From Haplomitrium mnioides (Eukaryota; Marchantiophyta; Haplomitriopsida; Calobryales), in assembly GCA_049999725.1 (NCBI GenBank), contig JBNGIS010020706.1:1-22312 (forward strand): 22,312 nucleotides of DNA, written 5' to 3'. Positions 1 to 9,433 of the stretch are shown here, in pieces; the stretch's first letter is position 1, and each line of letters starts with the position of its first letter. The notes under the pieces were generated by a model. That model worked only from the letters and a program-made list of their open reading frames with translations. It had not been told where the DNA came from and searched no databases. Position numbers and translations under genes: made by a program.

Positions 1-120
1 TGCATTATAGGGAATTGGAGTTCCAAATCTTGATTAGAACCCGAGCTCATTCGGCTGAATTCGTGGAGACATATCCTCCTCCATTCAGATTTCTGCCCGC
101 TAGGTCGGCACTACACTGCC

Positions 121-905
121 AAGACTCCAACCAAAACAATATGGAGAACTCCAACTAGAGTGACACCAAGATTAAGACTCCAATCAAAACAATATGGAGA
201 ACTCCAAGAAGAGTGACACCAGGATTAAGACTCCAACCAAAACAATACATAGAACTCCAAGAAGAGTTGGAGAACACGAAGAAGAGTGACACCAAGATTA
301 AGACTCCAACCAAAACAATACGGAGAACTCCAAGAAGAGTGACACCAAGATTAAGACTCCAACCAAAACAATACATAGAACTCCAAGAAGAGTTGGAGAA
401 CACGAAGAAGAGTGACACTAAGATTAAGACTCCAACCNNNNNNNNNNACACCAAGATTAAAACTCCAACCAAAACAATATGGAGAACTCCAAGAAGAGTG
501 ACACCAAGATTAAGACTCCAACCAAAACAATATGGAGAACTCCAAGAAGAGTTGGAGAACACGAAGAAGAGTGACACCGAGATTAAGACTCCAACCAAAA
601 CAATATGGAGAACTCCAAAAAGAGTTGGAGAACACGAAGAAGAGTGACACCAAGATTCAGACTCCAACCAAAACAATATAGAGAACTCCAAGGAGAGTGA
701 CACCAAGATTAAGACTCCAACTAAAACAATATGGAGAACTCCAAGGAGAGTGACACCAAGATTAAGACTCCAACCAAAACAATATGGAGAACTCCAAGAA
801 GAGTGATACCAAGATTAAGACTCCAACCAAAACAATATGGAGAACTCCAAGGAGAGTGACACCAAGATTAAGACTACAACCAAAACAATATGGAGAACTC
901 CAAGA
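121..905. repeat. 53-bp minisatellite with 73-bp variants
   Basis: About 14 head-to-tail copies of a 53-bp unit that begins AAGACTCCAACCAAAACAAT and continues through GGAGAACTCC and GAGTGACACCAAGATT. The first two unit starts, at 121 and 174, give the 53-bp spacing directly. Some copies carry a 20-bp internal extension starting TTGGAGAACACG, giving 73 bp. The unit happens to be free of stops in several frames, so long open frames appear on both strands. Because 53 and 73 are not multiples of three, the frame rotates with each unit and I do not treat these as genes. Copies are very similar, which suggests recent amplification or homogenisation. The array lies beyond the integrase end of the gypsy element. 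Whether it belongs to that element's 3' region or is independent cannot be decided here. Confidence 0.93.
438..447. other. Assembly gap of ten N
   Basis: Ten N bases sit inside the 53-bp minisatellite. A short fixed-length gap inside near-identical tandem copies suggests a collapsed or unresolved repeat, so the true array may be longer than shown. Confidence 0.97.
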
Positions 906-955
906 AGAGTGACACCAAGATCAACCCCGCTGTCATTAAAACGACCATACTCTCC

Positions 956-1062
956 ACCAAGCTTGAAAGTCGACCTCTCCACCAAGCTTGAAAGTCGACC
1001 AAGCTTGAAAGTCTAATATGGTCACTCTCGACCAAGCTTGAAAGTCTAATATGGTCACTCTG
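956..1062. repeat. Short tandem repeat built on CCAAGCTTGAAAGTC
   Basis: The 15-base word CCAAGCTTGAAAGTC occurs five times between 956 and 1045. The last two copies extend into a longer unit with TAATATGGTCACTCT. The array directly adjoins the 53-bp minisatellite and ends at TGTTGGGAAATTTC, where unique sequence begins. Confidence 0.85.
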
Positions 1063-1450
1063 TTGGGAAATTTCAATCACTTCTTGACCCTCTTGACTAC
1101 GGTTGCTCTTTGTAGCATTTTTGGGAGAAAATACATATGTTCTTTTTGGCATATTTATTGCATGCTACTGTGGCACTCCACCTAAGCGCTAATCAATCGT
1201 ACTCCCTCCTTCTTCAAGAGCCAACAACCAAACTCCCTCTCAGCATGGTGGCTCTCCATCATCCTTCAACAAAGAAAAATCTATTTTCCACATATGGCCC
1301 CGCAAAGTGAGGCAGAGCTAAAAATGAAGCCTCCCTCCTTTTTGTTCCCTGAGCCCTAACCCAAGCTAAGGAAGGGATTTTTTTATTTTTTTTATCTTAG
1401 CAATAGATGCAGATCTACTGCATCTCTAGCATTGTTTCCAATCTTTATTT
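1063..1450. other. Unassigned sequence left of the gypsy integrase
   Basis: This is unique sequence between the tandem repeats and the integrase C-terminus. It starts with TG and contains a pyrimidine-rich run near 1328-1350, which reads as a purine run on the element's strand. It could be the 3' untranslated region or part of the 3' LTR of the gypsy element. I found no matching copy to the right of gag, so an LTR cannot be demonstrated. Confidence 0.4.
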
Positions 1451-2520
1451 TCACCCTTGGCCTATAGGGTGAAAATTTATTTTCACATGGTTGGCATTCA
1501 CAGAGGCAGCAAAGGTACCATCTAATGTAGAAATGCTCAGATAGCCATGAGGATGGATGGTTGTAACCCTGTAAGGGCCAAATGTAACCATGTAAGGGCG
1601 GAACCAGTGTGAAGTGAACTTAGGGGCAAATTTTAAGAATCTCATGTAAAAAATCAGAACCAAGTCATTGACCTCAAATGTCCTCATCTTAATTTTCTTG
1701 TCATGTATAAGCTTGGTGCGGTGCTGGTGGGCAAAACGTAGGTCAAAGGCTTGGATCCAATCTTCTTGCAGATTTTTTATAGTTGCAAGTCGATGTTTCA
1801 AGGATTCTAAGGGTTCTAGTCGATTGTTAATTGCAACCTCCAAGGAAGAGACCTGTATTTCAATGGGCAACAAAGCCTCTTGCCCATACACCAGATGGAA
1901 TGGTGTAAAACCTGTAGCAACCCTTGACATTGAGCGATAAGCCTATAAAGACGCAGGTAGATGTTTGCCTTAGTCAGATATGTGATGAGATACAGTTTTG
2001 GTCAGCATGGCTTTCAGAATTTTGTTGGTACTCTCAGCCTGGCCATTTGCTTGAGGATGGTGTAGGTTAGATGTACAGTGGCAGATTGAGTACATGGCTG
2101 TAAAAGCTTCAATAACTTCATTCAAAAAATAAGTGCCATGATCACTAACCAGCTCTAAAGGGCCGCAATATTTGGTTAAGACTTAGGAATACAAAAATGA
2201 AGCAATTGATATAGCATTATCAACAAGAAGTGTGATGGCTTCCGCCAATTTGGCAACATAGTCAATCACTACTATGATATATTGAATGTGATGAGAGCGA
2301 GATGGTGGGGCAATGGGACCTATCGAGTCGAGTCCCTATTTCTCAAACGCAAATAATTGTAGGATGGGCACCAATGGCATCTCCACATCGTGTGTAGGCT
2401 TCCTTGTTCTCTAGATGCATCACAGGTACGAGTATAACAAATTCCACCAATAGTCCGAGTAGAGTACCTTTTGGGCCATAGTATTCTCTGCAAAATGTCT
2501 TCTACATGTAGAGGTGTGGC
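1451..2520 (-). pseudogene. Ty3/gypsy integrase (decayed)
   Basis: The integrase inserts the element cDNA into the genome. Read on the minus strand, the region gives in order an N-terminal zinc-binding segment (2400-2520, HFAENTMAQKVLYSDYWW), the catalytic core, and the C-terminal domain (1451-1930). All three acidic positions of the core are recognisable: D in VVIDYVAKLAEA, D in LVSDHGTYF, and E in HHPQANGQAEST. The C-terminal part starts ATGFTPFHLVYGQEALLPIE, a hallmark of plant gypsy elements, and has no chromodomain. At least four in-frame stops interrupt the core, and the Cys pair of the zinc segment is degraded. It continues upstream into the RNase H and reverse transcriptase remnants of the same element. 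Confidence 0.93.
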
Positions 2521-2809
2521 AGCTCTATAGAACCTGTATTGTCTATGGTGGTACTAGACATCTACAGAAAATTCCATCCATGTCTATTCTATATAAAATA
2601 CTCGAAAGAATAGTGTAAGGAGCAGCAAATCTTATGAAAGCCTGATGCTGATCAGATTTGATATGTAAATGAAGAGTGCCACTAATGAGGTAAGCAATGA
2701 GATGGCTATACTAAAGATGGGTAGACAACTGTATATAAGAAAGGTTAGAGCTGACTTTTGTAGTAATCAAGGTGGATATGTGGGAAACCCACAGGTCTGG
2801 AAAACTGCC

Positions 2810-3348
2810 ATTCAAGGAGTCTAGATCAGGAGTTCCTAGAACACGCGATAAGAGATCACAATTCCCATGCTTAGTTCCCAGTCACACCTGTCATTGGAAA
2901 TTAAACTCTTGGAGAAGAAGAACCCATTGAGCCAAGCAGCCAGTAAGATCATGTTTGTTAATGATGTACTTTAAAGAATCATGAAGTACAACGAAAGTGA
3001 AAGGGTAACCTTGAAGGTAATATCAAAATTTATGGACTGCATAAATTAGCCCAAGAGCCTTGCGCTCAATCACATTATAATTTCTTTTTGACATACTGAG
3101 CTAGCGTCTAGAGTTATAAATAGGACATTTCTTGCCATCCTGAACTTGTGTTGGTAATGCGTCTGTGGCAGTAGAAGAAGTGTCCACTATGACCAAAAAA
3201 GAAGAGACCAATCAATAGGAACTAGGAAAGGCAAGGAGGCCAACACATCCTTCAAGGCCTATTGGTAGTCTGCAGACTAAACAAAGGGAATTGTATGTCT
3301 TGTCAACTGATAGAGTGGAGGAGCTATCTTGGCATAGTTTAAGCAATA
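2810..3348 (-). pseudogene. Ty3/gypsy RNase H-like and RT connection fragment (decayed)
   Basis: Minus-strand translation gives the typical end of gypsy RT followed by RNase H. The block NYAKIAPPLYQLT appears near 3315-3345, a degenerate RNase H start (LVIVDTSSTATDALP) near 3150-3190, and YNVIERKALGLIYAVHKF with LLLQEFNF near 2900-3080. Several stops are present. The fragment begins abruptly after the RT fingers segment, so the RT palm with its YxDD catalytic motif is missing from this copy. In intact relatives this region degrades the RNA of the RNA/DNA hybrid during cDNA synthesis. Confidence 0.88.
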
Positions 3349-3538
3349 CCTACTACGTTATCTAAAATAGTGTCAATAAATGGAATAGGAAAGTGCTAAG
3401 GTATAGTGGTAGCGTTAAGGGTCTTAAAATCTCTAACTGACTCATATGGTTTGGGGATTACCACAATAGATGAGACCTATTCTATGAGTCCTACGTGGGA
3501 GAAAATATCGGCATGTAACATTTTACTAATGTACTTCT
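3346..3538 (-). pseudogene. Ty3/gypsy reverse transcriptase, downstream part of N-terminal fragment
   Basis: This minus-strand segment carries the RT fingers motif VSSIVVIPKPYESVRDFK and the following PFIDTILDNVVG. It is the continuation of the RT piece at 11222-11430. The two were separated by the copia insertion, and the frame continues from one to the other when one copy of the 5-bp duplication is discounted. The reading ends near 3348, where sequence expected only after the palm domain begins in another frame. This indicates an internal deletion of roughly 170 codons that includes the catalytic YxDD. One in-frame TAG stop is also present. Confidence 0.88.
3534..3538. other. Target site duplication CTTCT, left copy
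   Basis: CTTCT immediately precedes the left LTR (TGTTATTGC...). An identical CTTCT follows the right LTR at 11222-11226. A 5-bp duplication is what Ty1/copia integrases produce, so both element ends are defined exactly. Confidence 0.95.
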
Positions 3539-3674
3539 TGTTATTGCATGAGCACCACACACACACACACACACACACACACGAGAGCTTCAGAGAGCGA
3601 GAGTAGATTCAAATGAATGAGTGAAATGAATGAATACATCTCTTGATATAGGGTTATATATGGTCCCTATAACA
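3539..3674 (-). repeat. Copia 3' LTR (136 bp)
   Basis: It starts TGTTATTGCATGAGC and ends CCCTATAACA on the plus strand. It matches 11100-11221 over its whole length apart from about eight substitutions and a longer CA microsatellite (near 3556-3582). On the element strand it follows the polypurine tract directly. At 136 bp it is among the shorter copia LTRs. Confidence 0.95.
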
Positions 3675-3683
3675 CTCCCCCTT
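3675..3683 (-). promoter_or_regulatory. Copia polypurine tract
   Basis: On the minus strand AAGGGGGAG lies directly before the 3' LTR start TGTTATAGG. A purine run at this position primes plus-strand cDNA synthesis in LTR retrotransposons. Confidence 0.88.
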
Positions 3684-4189
3684 GGCTGATTCTTCTACTA
3701 ATAATCAGCCACATTTAAAAAGGACTATATATCCTATGAAGTTCTAGATCCAAATCCTATGTATCTGTGGTCTCATTAAAAGCCCCTACTTTCTTCTGAG
3801 GGAAAGAGTGCCACCACATAATTATAGGTGGATAAGGTAAAGTGTGGAGTGTGCATAAATAATCATAATGTCAAGAAAAAAATTGTCAAAATTTCTGCCT
3901 TCAAGAGTATGGCAATGGCATCATGTCACCGTGTGGTGTTGTCGTGTCTTCACTGTTGTTGTTGCTGGTCCTCTCTTTGTATCTTGAAGATCTGTCTGAA
4001 AAATGATGTCAGCCTCAAAAGCTGAGAAGTGATGTCAGCTTCTGATATAATATGCTCCTGATATTACCTGTATTACATTCAGACAAGATTATGCACTTGC
4101 TTCAAAATAAATGATCGTCTTTGCAATCCTTGATCTTCATGACTAAAGGTTATAGAGAGGTGGAAATAAATGTATATATATTTAAGCAG
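3684..4189 (-). other. Copia 3' untranslated region
   Basis: About 500 bp between the end of the RNase H reading frame and the polypurine tract. Short open frames on the plus strand show no recognisable protein. I see no other feature in it. Confidence 0.6.
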
Positions 4190-5075
4190 TTATTGTATAC
4201 TGTTTTGCTGTAATTCATAGAGTCTTGTCAAACCAAGCCCCTTAGTATGTGCAATGTACAAGGTGGGTGGAAGTGGTTTGGTGAAGATATTTGCTCTGTT
4301 ATCTTTGGTTGCTATCCATTGGACCTGGATTTTATCACCATGTTGCTCATGGGTGTAGAAGAATTTGGGAGCAATATGTTTAATTCTGTCATTCTTAATA
4401 AAGCCTTGAGCAATCTGGTCAACACATGGGCGATTATCCTCGTATATTGCAGTAGGGGAATCAAGTATGGGCTGGCTCATATTGATGTTGATATGGTCAA
4501 TAAGTTGCCTGAGCTATATAGCTTCCCTACTAGCCTCATAGAGGGCAATAATCTTTGCATGACTGGTCGAGATAGTAGTAATAGTTTGTTTGGTGCTTTT
4601 CCATGAGATAGAAGTGTTTCCTATAAGGAAAACATATCCTGTTTGAGACTTTGCGTCATCAAGATCGGATAGATATCCAGCGTCGGTATAGCTGACAATT
4701 TCATTTGATGTATTTTTAGGGAAAAAGAGTCCCATGTCTTTTGTACCTTTCATGTATCTAAAAATGCGTTTGAGCTCGTTCCAGTGACGAATGGTGGGCT
4801 GGGAGCTGTGCCTCGCGAGCATATTTACTGCAAAAGATATATCAGGTCTAGTCTGATTTGCAAGGTACATGAGTGCTCTTATTGCCGACAAGTTTAGGTT
4901 ATCCCAGAAGTGGTTCATGTTCTTTGCGTTTTCCAAACATGTCATTTGTTGGGTCCAAAGATCTCAATTCCATTGGGGTGTTTGTTGGATGAGCATTTTC
5001 CATGTGGAACTGCTTGAGAATCTTGGCCATATATGTGGACTGATGGATCAGAATACTATTGGGCATATACTCAAA
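4190..5075 (-). pseudogene. Copia RT C-terminus and RNase H (decayed)
   Basis: The minus-strand reading continues from the RT palm. It shows the connection segment (LMYLANQTRPDISFAVNMLA near 4870), then RNase H with SYTDAGYLSDLDDAKSQTGY, the STSHAKIIALYEASREAI block, and YEDNRPCVDQI with FTKPLP near the end. These are characteristic of copia RNase H. In-frame stops occur (for example just after SREAI), and there is a frame change near 4945. The product in a live relative would remove genomic RNA during reverse transcription. The reading frame ends at a stop at 4190, about 500 bp before the polypurine tract. Confidence 0.93.
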
Positions 5076-5387
5076 CTAGATTCCAAGACAAAGATCAGGT
5101 TCTCCAATGTCTCGCATTTCAAATATTTCCTTTAGTTTGGAGATAGTATTGGCAGCTAAATCTTTTGTGCCAAAAATGTTTATATCGTCTACATAAAGTG
5201 CAACTACGACATATTCAGAGCCTTGGTGTTTCATAAATAGGCATGGAGAAATGTCATTATTTGTAAAATTTAGTGTCATCATTTCTGATTTGAATCTCTG
5301 ATACCAAATTCTGCCACTCTGTTTGAGTCCATATATCAATCTCAGGGCTTGGACTACCATTTGTGTGCCTGGTTGATCGATATGTGA
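5076..5387 (-). pseudogene. Copia reverse transcriptase, palm segment with YVDD
   Basis: This minus-strand reading contains LIYGLKQSGRIWYQRF followed by the catalytic ALYVDDINIFGT, with YVDD at 5195-5184, and then IFEMRDIGEPDLCLGI. These are standard copia RT blocks, and both catalytic aspartates of YVDD are present. It is in the same frame as the GPLV repeat array just upstream and is separated from it by a single TGA at 5390-5388. The frame closes at 5076, where a codon expected to be sense is a stop. Confidence 0.94.
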
Positions 5388-5390
5388 TCA

Positions 5391-6011
5391 AGATGCATTT
5401 ATAGAATGCTTTGCCAACTTCGCATTGCCATGTGGAATACTTTGATGATAGGGGACTAAAGGTCCACTTTGCAGCTTGTATATATGTGGGACTAAAGGTA
5501 CTTTGCAGCTTTGTTTGCTCAGCAAATTGGCTGGCTGGACTAAAGGTCCTTTGGAGTGCTGCATGCTCAACGAGTGCGCTGGCTGGACTAAAGGTCCATT
5601 AATTTGCTGCTTTGTCATCGAGTGCGTTGGCTGGACTAGAGGTCCATTAATTTGCTTGTGCAGCTTAGTTTCCATCATTTGGCATCGTCTTTTAGACGCG
5701 AGGACTAAAGGTCCTTTCCGGATTGGCGGTGGCCTTTTGCGGACAGAAGGTCCTTTCATTTGTTGTCCATTGAGGACAAAAGGTCCTTTTCTCATATTGA
5801 GGTTTTTGTGGACAAAAGGTCCATTATGAATCATTATGCCTCTGTGGACTAAAGATCCATTTTTATAGTGCATGTCATAAGGGACAAAATGTCTGCTTTT
5901 AGAATTTAAGCCGTGAGGGACAGAAGGTCTAACCTCATAACTTAGGCCATGAGAGACAAAAGGTCTAATCTCAAAAATCTGGTTATTTGGGACTAAAGGT
6001 CCATATGCACT
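5391..6011 (-). repeat. In-frame GPLV peptide repeat array inside copia RT
   Basis: On the minus strand 207 codons run without a stop between a TAG (6014-6012) and a TGA (5390-5388). They contain 14 copies of a G-P-L/F/S-V motif. On the plus strand the motif appears as GGACTAAAGGTCC or a close variant, starting at 5453, 5489, 5537, 5585, 5633, 5702, 5741, 5774, 5810, 5846, 5882, 5918, 5954 and 5990. Every spacing is a multiple of three (36, 48, 48, 48, 69, 39, 33, then six of 36). The same frame holds the RT motifs on both sides: TAYLYGTLDTQIFMKAPPEL before and YGLKQSGR after. The array therefore expands the RT loop between these blocks, which is normally a few tens of residues, by about 200 residues. 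Confidence 0.9.
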
Positions 6012-6515
6012 CTAGCTGTTCTCCCCCTGAATGTGAAATGCCATTCTTGATATAAGCTCGGGGGGTGCCTTCATAAAAATCTGGGTATCCAAGGTACCAT
6101 ATAGGTAGGCAGTGATGACGTCCATTATGTGCATAGTTAGATGACGTTGGATAGCGAAGGCTATCATGTATCTGTAAGTAAAGTGTCCATGACAGGTGAG
6201 TATGTGAGATCATAGTCTCGTCCAAGAATTTGAGTGTATTCTTTGGCCACTAATCTAGCCTTGCATCTTGTGACATCACTTTTCGCATTATATTTGTAGA
6301 AAAAAATAAATCTATAGTCTGTTAAATACACATCAGAGAGTGCATGCATGATGGAACCAAAAACTTGTCGTTTTATAAGAGAGTCAAGTTCCGAATTAAT
6401 TGCCTTTTCCCATTGGAGCCAATCAGATCTTGATTGGGCTTCTTTTACAGATAAAGGATCAGGTATATCCTTGTCCACTAATTGTGATATCGAGAATGCG
6501 AATAAGTCATCCATA
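6012..6515 (-). pseudogene. Copia reverse transcriptase, N-terminal segment (decayed)
   Basis: Minus-strand fragments carry the start of the copia RT domain: SVKEAQSRSDWLQWEKAI with LDSLIKRQVFG near 6360-6460, CKARLVAKEYTQ near 6240-6265, and then MDVITAYLYGTLDTQIF near 6080-6125 in another frame. Two frame changes occur (near 6225 and 6170). A stop at 6014-6012 immediately precedes the GPLV array. In intact relatives this is the fingers and first palm section of RT. Confidence 0.9.
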
Positions 6516-6960
6516 GTGGTCTGGGATTTGTCCCATTTTGACCGGTATGGGAATAATCAATTGCTATTTCATCATTTTCTGTAGCAATGTTCATTGATGT
6601 CGATGGTCTAGGCTTATTCTTTGAGCCGATGGGTTTGCCACGTTTTGCCTTGGGCTGTATATCAGTGGCAGGTGTATCGATTTTTTGGAGTCGCACTAGA
6701 GCGTTTGCAGCTTCTATGTGTGATTTTGTGATGGTGGAGGCATTGCTAAATGCGTCAGGTATTTTAGCCAATATCTCATGTAAATTGAGGAGTCTTCTGA
6801 CTTTAGCATCTGAATGTCCATTTCGTTGATCATAGTCTAGTGGCAAATGTTGGTGCTATATTAAGTTATCCTCATGTTTTGGTAGTATGGTCTTGTCCTC
6901 TTGTGTCAGATGTGGAAATGATTCTTCAAAGAATTGACAGTCTTTGAATCGAGACTTAAA
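6516..6960 (-). pseudogene. Copia integrase-RT linker (decayed)
   Basis: A hydrophilic stretch between integrase and RT. It includes a lysine-rich KAKRGKPIGSKNKPRPS segment near 6600-6650, resembling the GRPxGSKNK-type tail common in copia integrases. A TCRDVFKSRF-like segment lies near 6950. No catalytic residues are expected here. Stops and a frame change are present. Confidence 0.75.
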
Positions 6961-7876
6961 CACATCATATGTTCAGGGTTCAAGGTATCAAATGATGGAG
7001 GGGGACTCAAAACCAATGTATATGACTTGTCGGCGTTGTGGTCCCATTTTTGTTTGATGTGGTCCTAAAATTAAGACAAGGACCAAGTAGCCAAATGTGC
7101 GTAGATGTGATAAATCTGCTAGAATTCTTGCTGTAAGTTGGTGTAGGGAATTCTTGTTGAATGCAGATGGTCTATAACACAATAGAGTTGTTGCATGCAT
7201 GACTGCATGTCCCCAAGCAGAGGTGGGGAGATTTGAATTCAAAAGTAATGGTCTGGCTATGAGTTGGATCCTCTTAATAGTTGATCTGCAATGTCGTTTT
7301 GGAAATGTACATGTGGTACTCAGTATTTATTGTATGTCTATACCAGCGGATGTGCAAAAGTCATCAAAGGTTTGTGAAGAGAATTCTCCAACGTTGTCCT
7401 TATCTCAAGTTTCTGATTGGGTTATTAGGGAATTGTGCTGAGAGTTTCAAAATTTGGGACAACAATTTCGGGAATACCATGTTTTTGGTTGTGAGAAGAG
7501 ATACTTCTTACCATTTGGATGATGCATTGATGGTGATGAGAAAGTATCTGAATGGTCCCGAGGGTGGGTGGATAGGTCCACAAACATTAGCATGGATCCG
7601 TTTGAGGAATCGAGGGATCGAGATTGCTGTCTTGTCATGAGAAGGTGCAATTTTTAATTTGCCTTAGGTGCATGCCAAGCATGGAGTTTGCAGTGGCAGT
7701 GGGCGCACATTTTCTGGTATGCCTTTGTTGTCCTTCTTAATACGGTAGAACATGTCATGGGCTGGATGTCCAAGGCGGTTATGCCATGTAATGGCTGTAG
7801 ATACCGTTTTGATAGAGGCATGATATGAGAATATTTTTGTAGTGTATAATCCCGATGGTGATAGGGGGAAAGATTC
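6961..7876 (-). pseudogene. Copia GAG-pre-integrase and integrase core (decayed)
   Basis: Minus-strand fragments show the pre-integrase zinc segment (HGITALDIQPM in one frame; TWHNRLGHPAHDM in the other, near 7750-7800). After it come GKLKIAPSHDK, CGPIHPPSGPFRYFL near 7560, and the core end SAWGHAVMHATTLL near 7190-7230 with HQTKMGPQRRQVIYIGFESPS near 6990-7050. The catalytic site looks degraded: the position expected to be Asp before CGPI reads Asn-Val, and the second Asp block is not recognisable. Several frameshifts and stops are present. Confidence 0.88.
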
Positions 7877-8506
7877 TCATATATCAAAGCCTATTATGGT
7901 TTGAGTCAAGATGTGTAGGACTTCTTTGTCCTGAAGTAATCTTGTTTGAATGTGAAAGCCGTTTTGTCTGATATCTTGAAAACTGATGAGATTTTTGGTT
8001 GCTGCAGGTGCATAAATTGCTGAGTTGATATCCAGTCTTGTTCCATTTGGAAAAATGATGGTCGTTGGACCATGTCCTTCTTCAATTTGATTGTGGCCTG
8101 TAATAGTAGTCATTGGCATGGAAGAAGGGGTGATAGATGAGAAATATTTGCGGTCTTGCAAAATGGTATGCGAGGATTCGCTATCTACAATACATGTTAT
8201 CTCAGATCCATGTTTCTTGTCAGACAATGCTGATTGAGTCATGTGACCTTCAGGATATACATTGTATTGTGGATACTCATCGTTATCAGTCATTTCTAGT
8301 AAGTTGCCTTGTACCTCATGAGTGTGAGCTTTGGTGCTTTGCTGGTATAGGCTCGCTAGGTGTGCTGGCACTCTGCATGTTTGTTGGGTGTGGCCACGTG
8401 TGCCACATCTATTGCATGTAGTTTGTTGTTGGCGCGGGTCGGATGTATTTCGTTGGCTTCTGTATGATTGCTTGCCACCTCTATTGTGCCATGTGCGTTG
8501 GGGCAC
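7877..8506 (-). pseudogene. Copia nucleocapsid zinc knuckle and protease
   Basis: A 209-codon open stretch. Residues 31-44 (8416-8375) form a CCHC zinc knuckle, CNRCGTRGHTQQTC (C-x2-C-x4-H-x4-C), which binds RNA in the nucleocapsid. Residues 105-115 read CIVDSESSHTI, the aspartic protease active site of copia elements. The residue after D-S is Glu (D108-S109-E110), where Gly or Ala is normal, so this protease is probably inactive. Downstream IEEGHGPTTI and APAATKNLISFQDIRQNG match the usual end of protease and start of the pre-integrase domain. Gag lies immediately upstream in another frame. Confidence 0.92.
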
Positions 8507-8569
8507 ATACTCTTGTGTTGTTGTAAGACAACGGTTGGGATTTCTATCCCGGCAGTTTGCATGGGGAGG

Positions 8570-9433
8570 TCAACTGTTGATAGGACGGCTTGTGCTCCCC
8601 TTGAATATGAGGTTACTTCTTCCTCTGCCTCTGTAGAATTGTTTGTTCCTAGAGCAAGGGTAAAGGCTGGAGCCTACAAAATGTGATTCGAGGTGCAGAT
8701 AAGGTGCTGCTGACCCTGGGGGTTGCTTCTTTTCATTTTCTACGAGTAGTAGTTGGTGTTTTTCAGCAAGTAGCATGTATGCTATGAGTTTGAAATACCG
8801 AGTGAATCGCATGTTGCGATATTGAGATGTTAAGGTGAGATTGCTCACATGGAATATAGATAGAGTTTTCTCTATCTATTCCTTGTTGGTCACTGGGTGG
8901 CCACAGATTGCTAGTTGTGAGACTATGCAAAATAATTTGCTGTTGTAATTTGTAATGGACGTGTGGTCCTAAACCCGTAGGTGGATCCAATCATGTCTCG
9001 CTACTGGGAGCAATATCGTTGTCAGGTGGTTGAATCTGAGTTTGAGCTCTTCCCATAGTAGATGGGGGCTGTGAAAATTGAGTTATTGAAGCCCAAGTGG
9101 TTCGACCATATGATGTCTAAGTAGGATCAGTGCCCTGGCTGCGTCATATGGGGTGACGTTGTCATCTAAGTTGATGACATTGCGGATAGCTTTGGATGTC
9201 AAGTATGATGTGACGTCAAGTGACCATGAACTATAATTGGAGCCATCCAGTTTTAGGGCTTGAAATTTCAGGGATTCAACAGATGTTATTTTTGGTCTGT
9301 ATTCTGTTATGTGGGGAGTACCTATGAAGTAGGCAAATAAACCAAGAATTTTGGCGAGTGCAGCTGCTGGGTCAGGGCTGCAATGTTTTGTACTGTATAC
9401 AGATGTGTGATGGACCAAAGTCTGGTCGATCAC
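8570..9433 (-). pseudogene. Copia gag capsid region (decayed)
   Basis: Minus-strand fragments in shifting frames give the copia gag pattern. ALKLDGSNYSSWSLDVTSYL is near 9190-9260. LLWEELKLRFNHLTT with a following ARHDWIHLR is near 8990-9060. FHVSNLTLTSQYRNMRFTRY and YMLLAEKHQLLLVENEKKQP end near 8720-8850. Gag assembles the virus-like particle that packages element RNA. A stop after HMVEPLGLQ and at least two frame changes show that it is broken. The Met at 9433 is the most upstream candidate in the open frame, but the true start could be the inner part near the ALKLDG block. Confidence 0.88.

Noticed and set aside
155-706. Long open frames on both strands (183 codons minus, 144 plus)
   Set aside because: They run through the 53/73-bp minisatellite, whose units lack stops in several frames. 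The unit length is not a multiple of three and no domain is visible.
1063-1330. 3' LTR of the gypsy element starting TGTTGGGAAATTTC
   Set aside because: No matching copy is found right of gag, and no polypurine tract abuts a clear LTR end.
4247-4606. 119-codon plus-strand frame
   Set aside because: It is antisense to the copia RNase H reading, which has clear family motifs.
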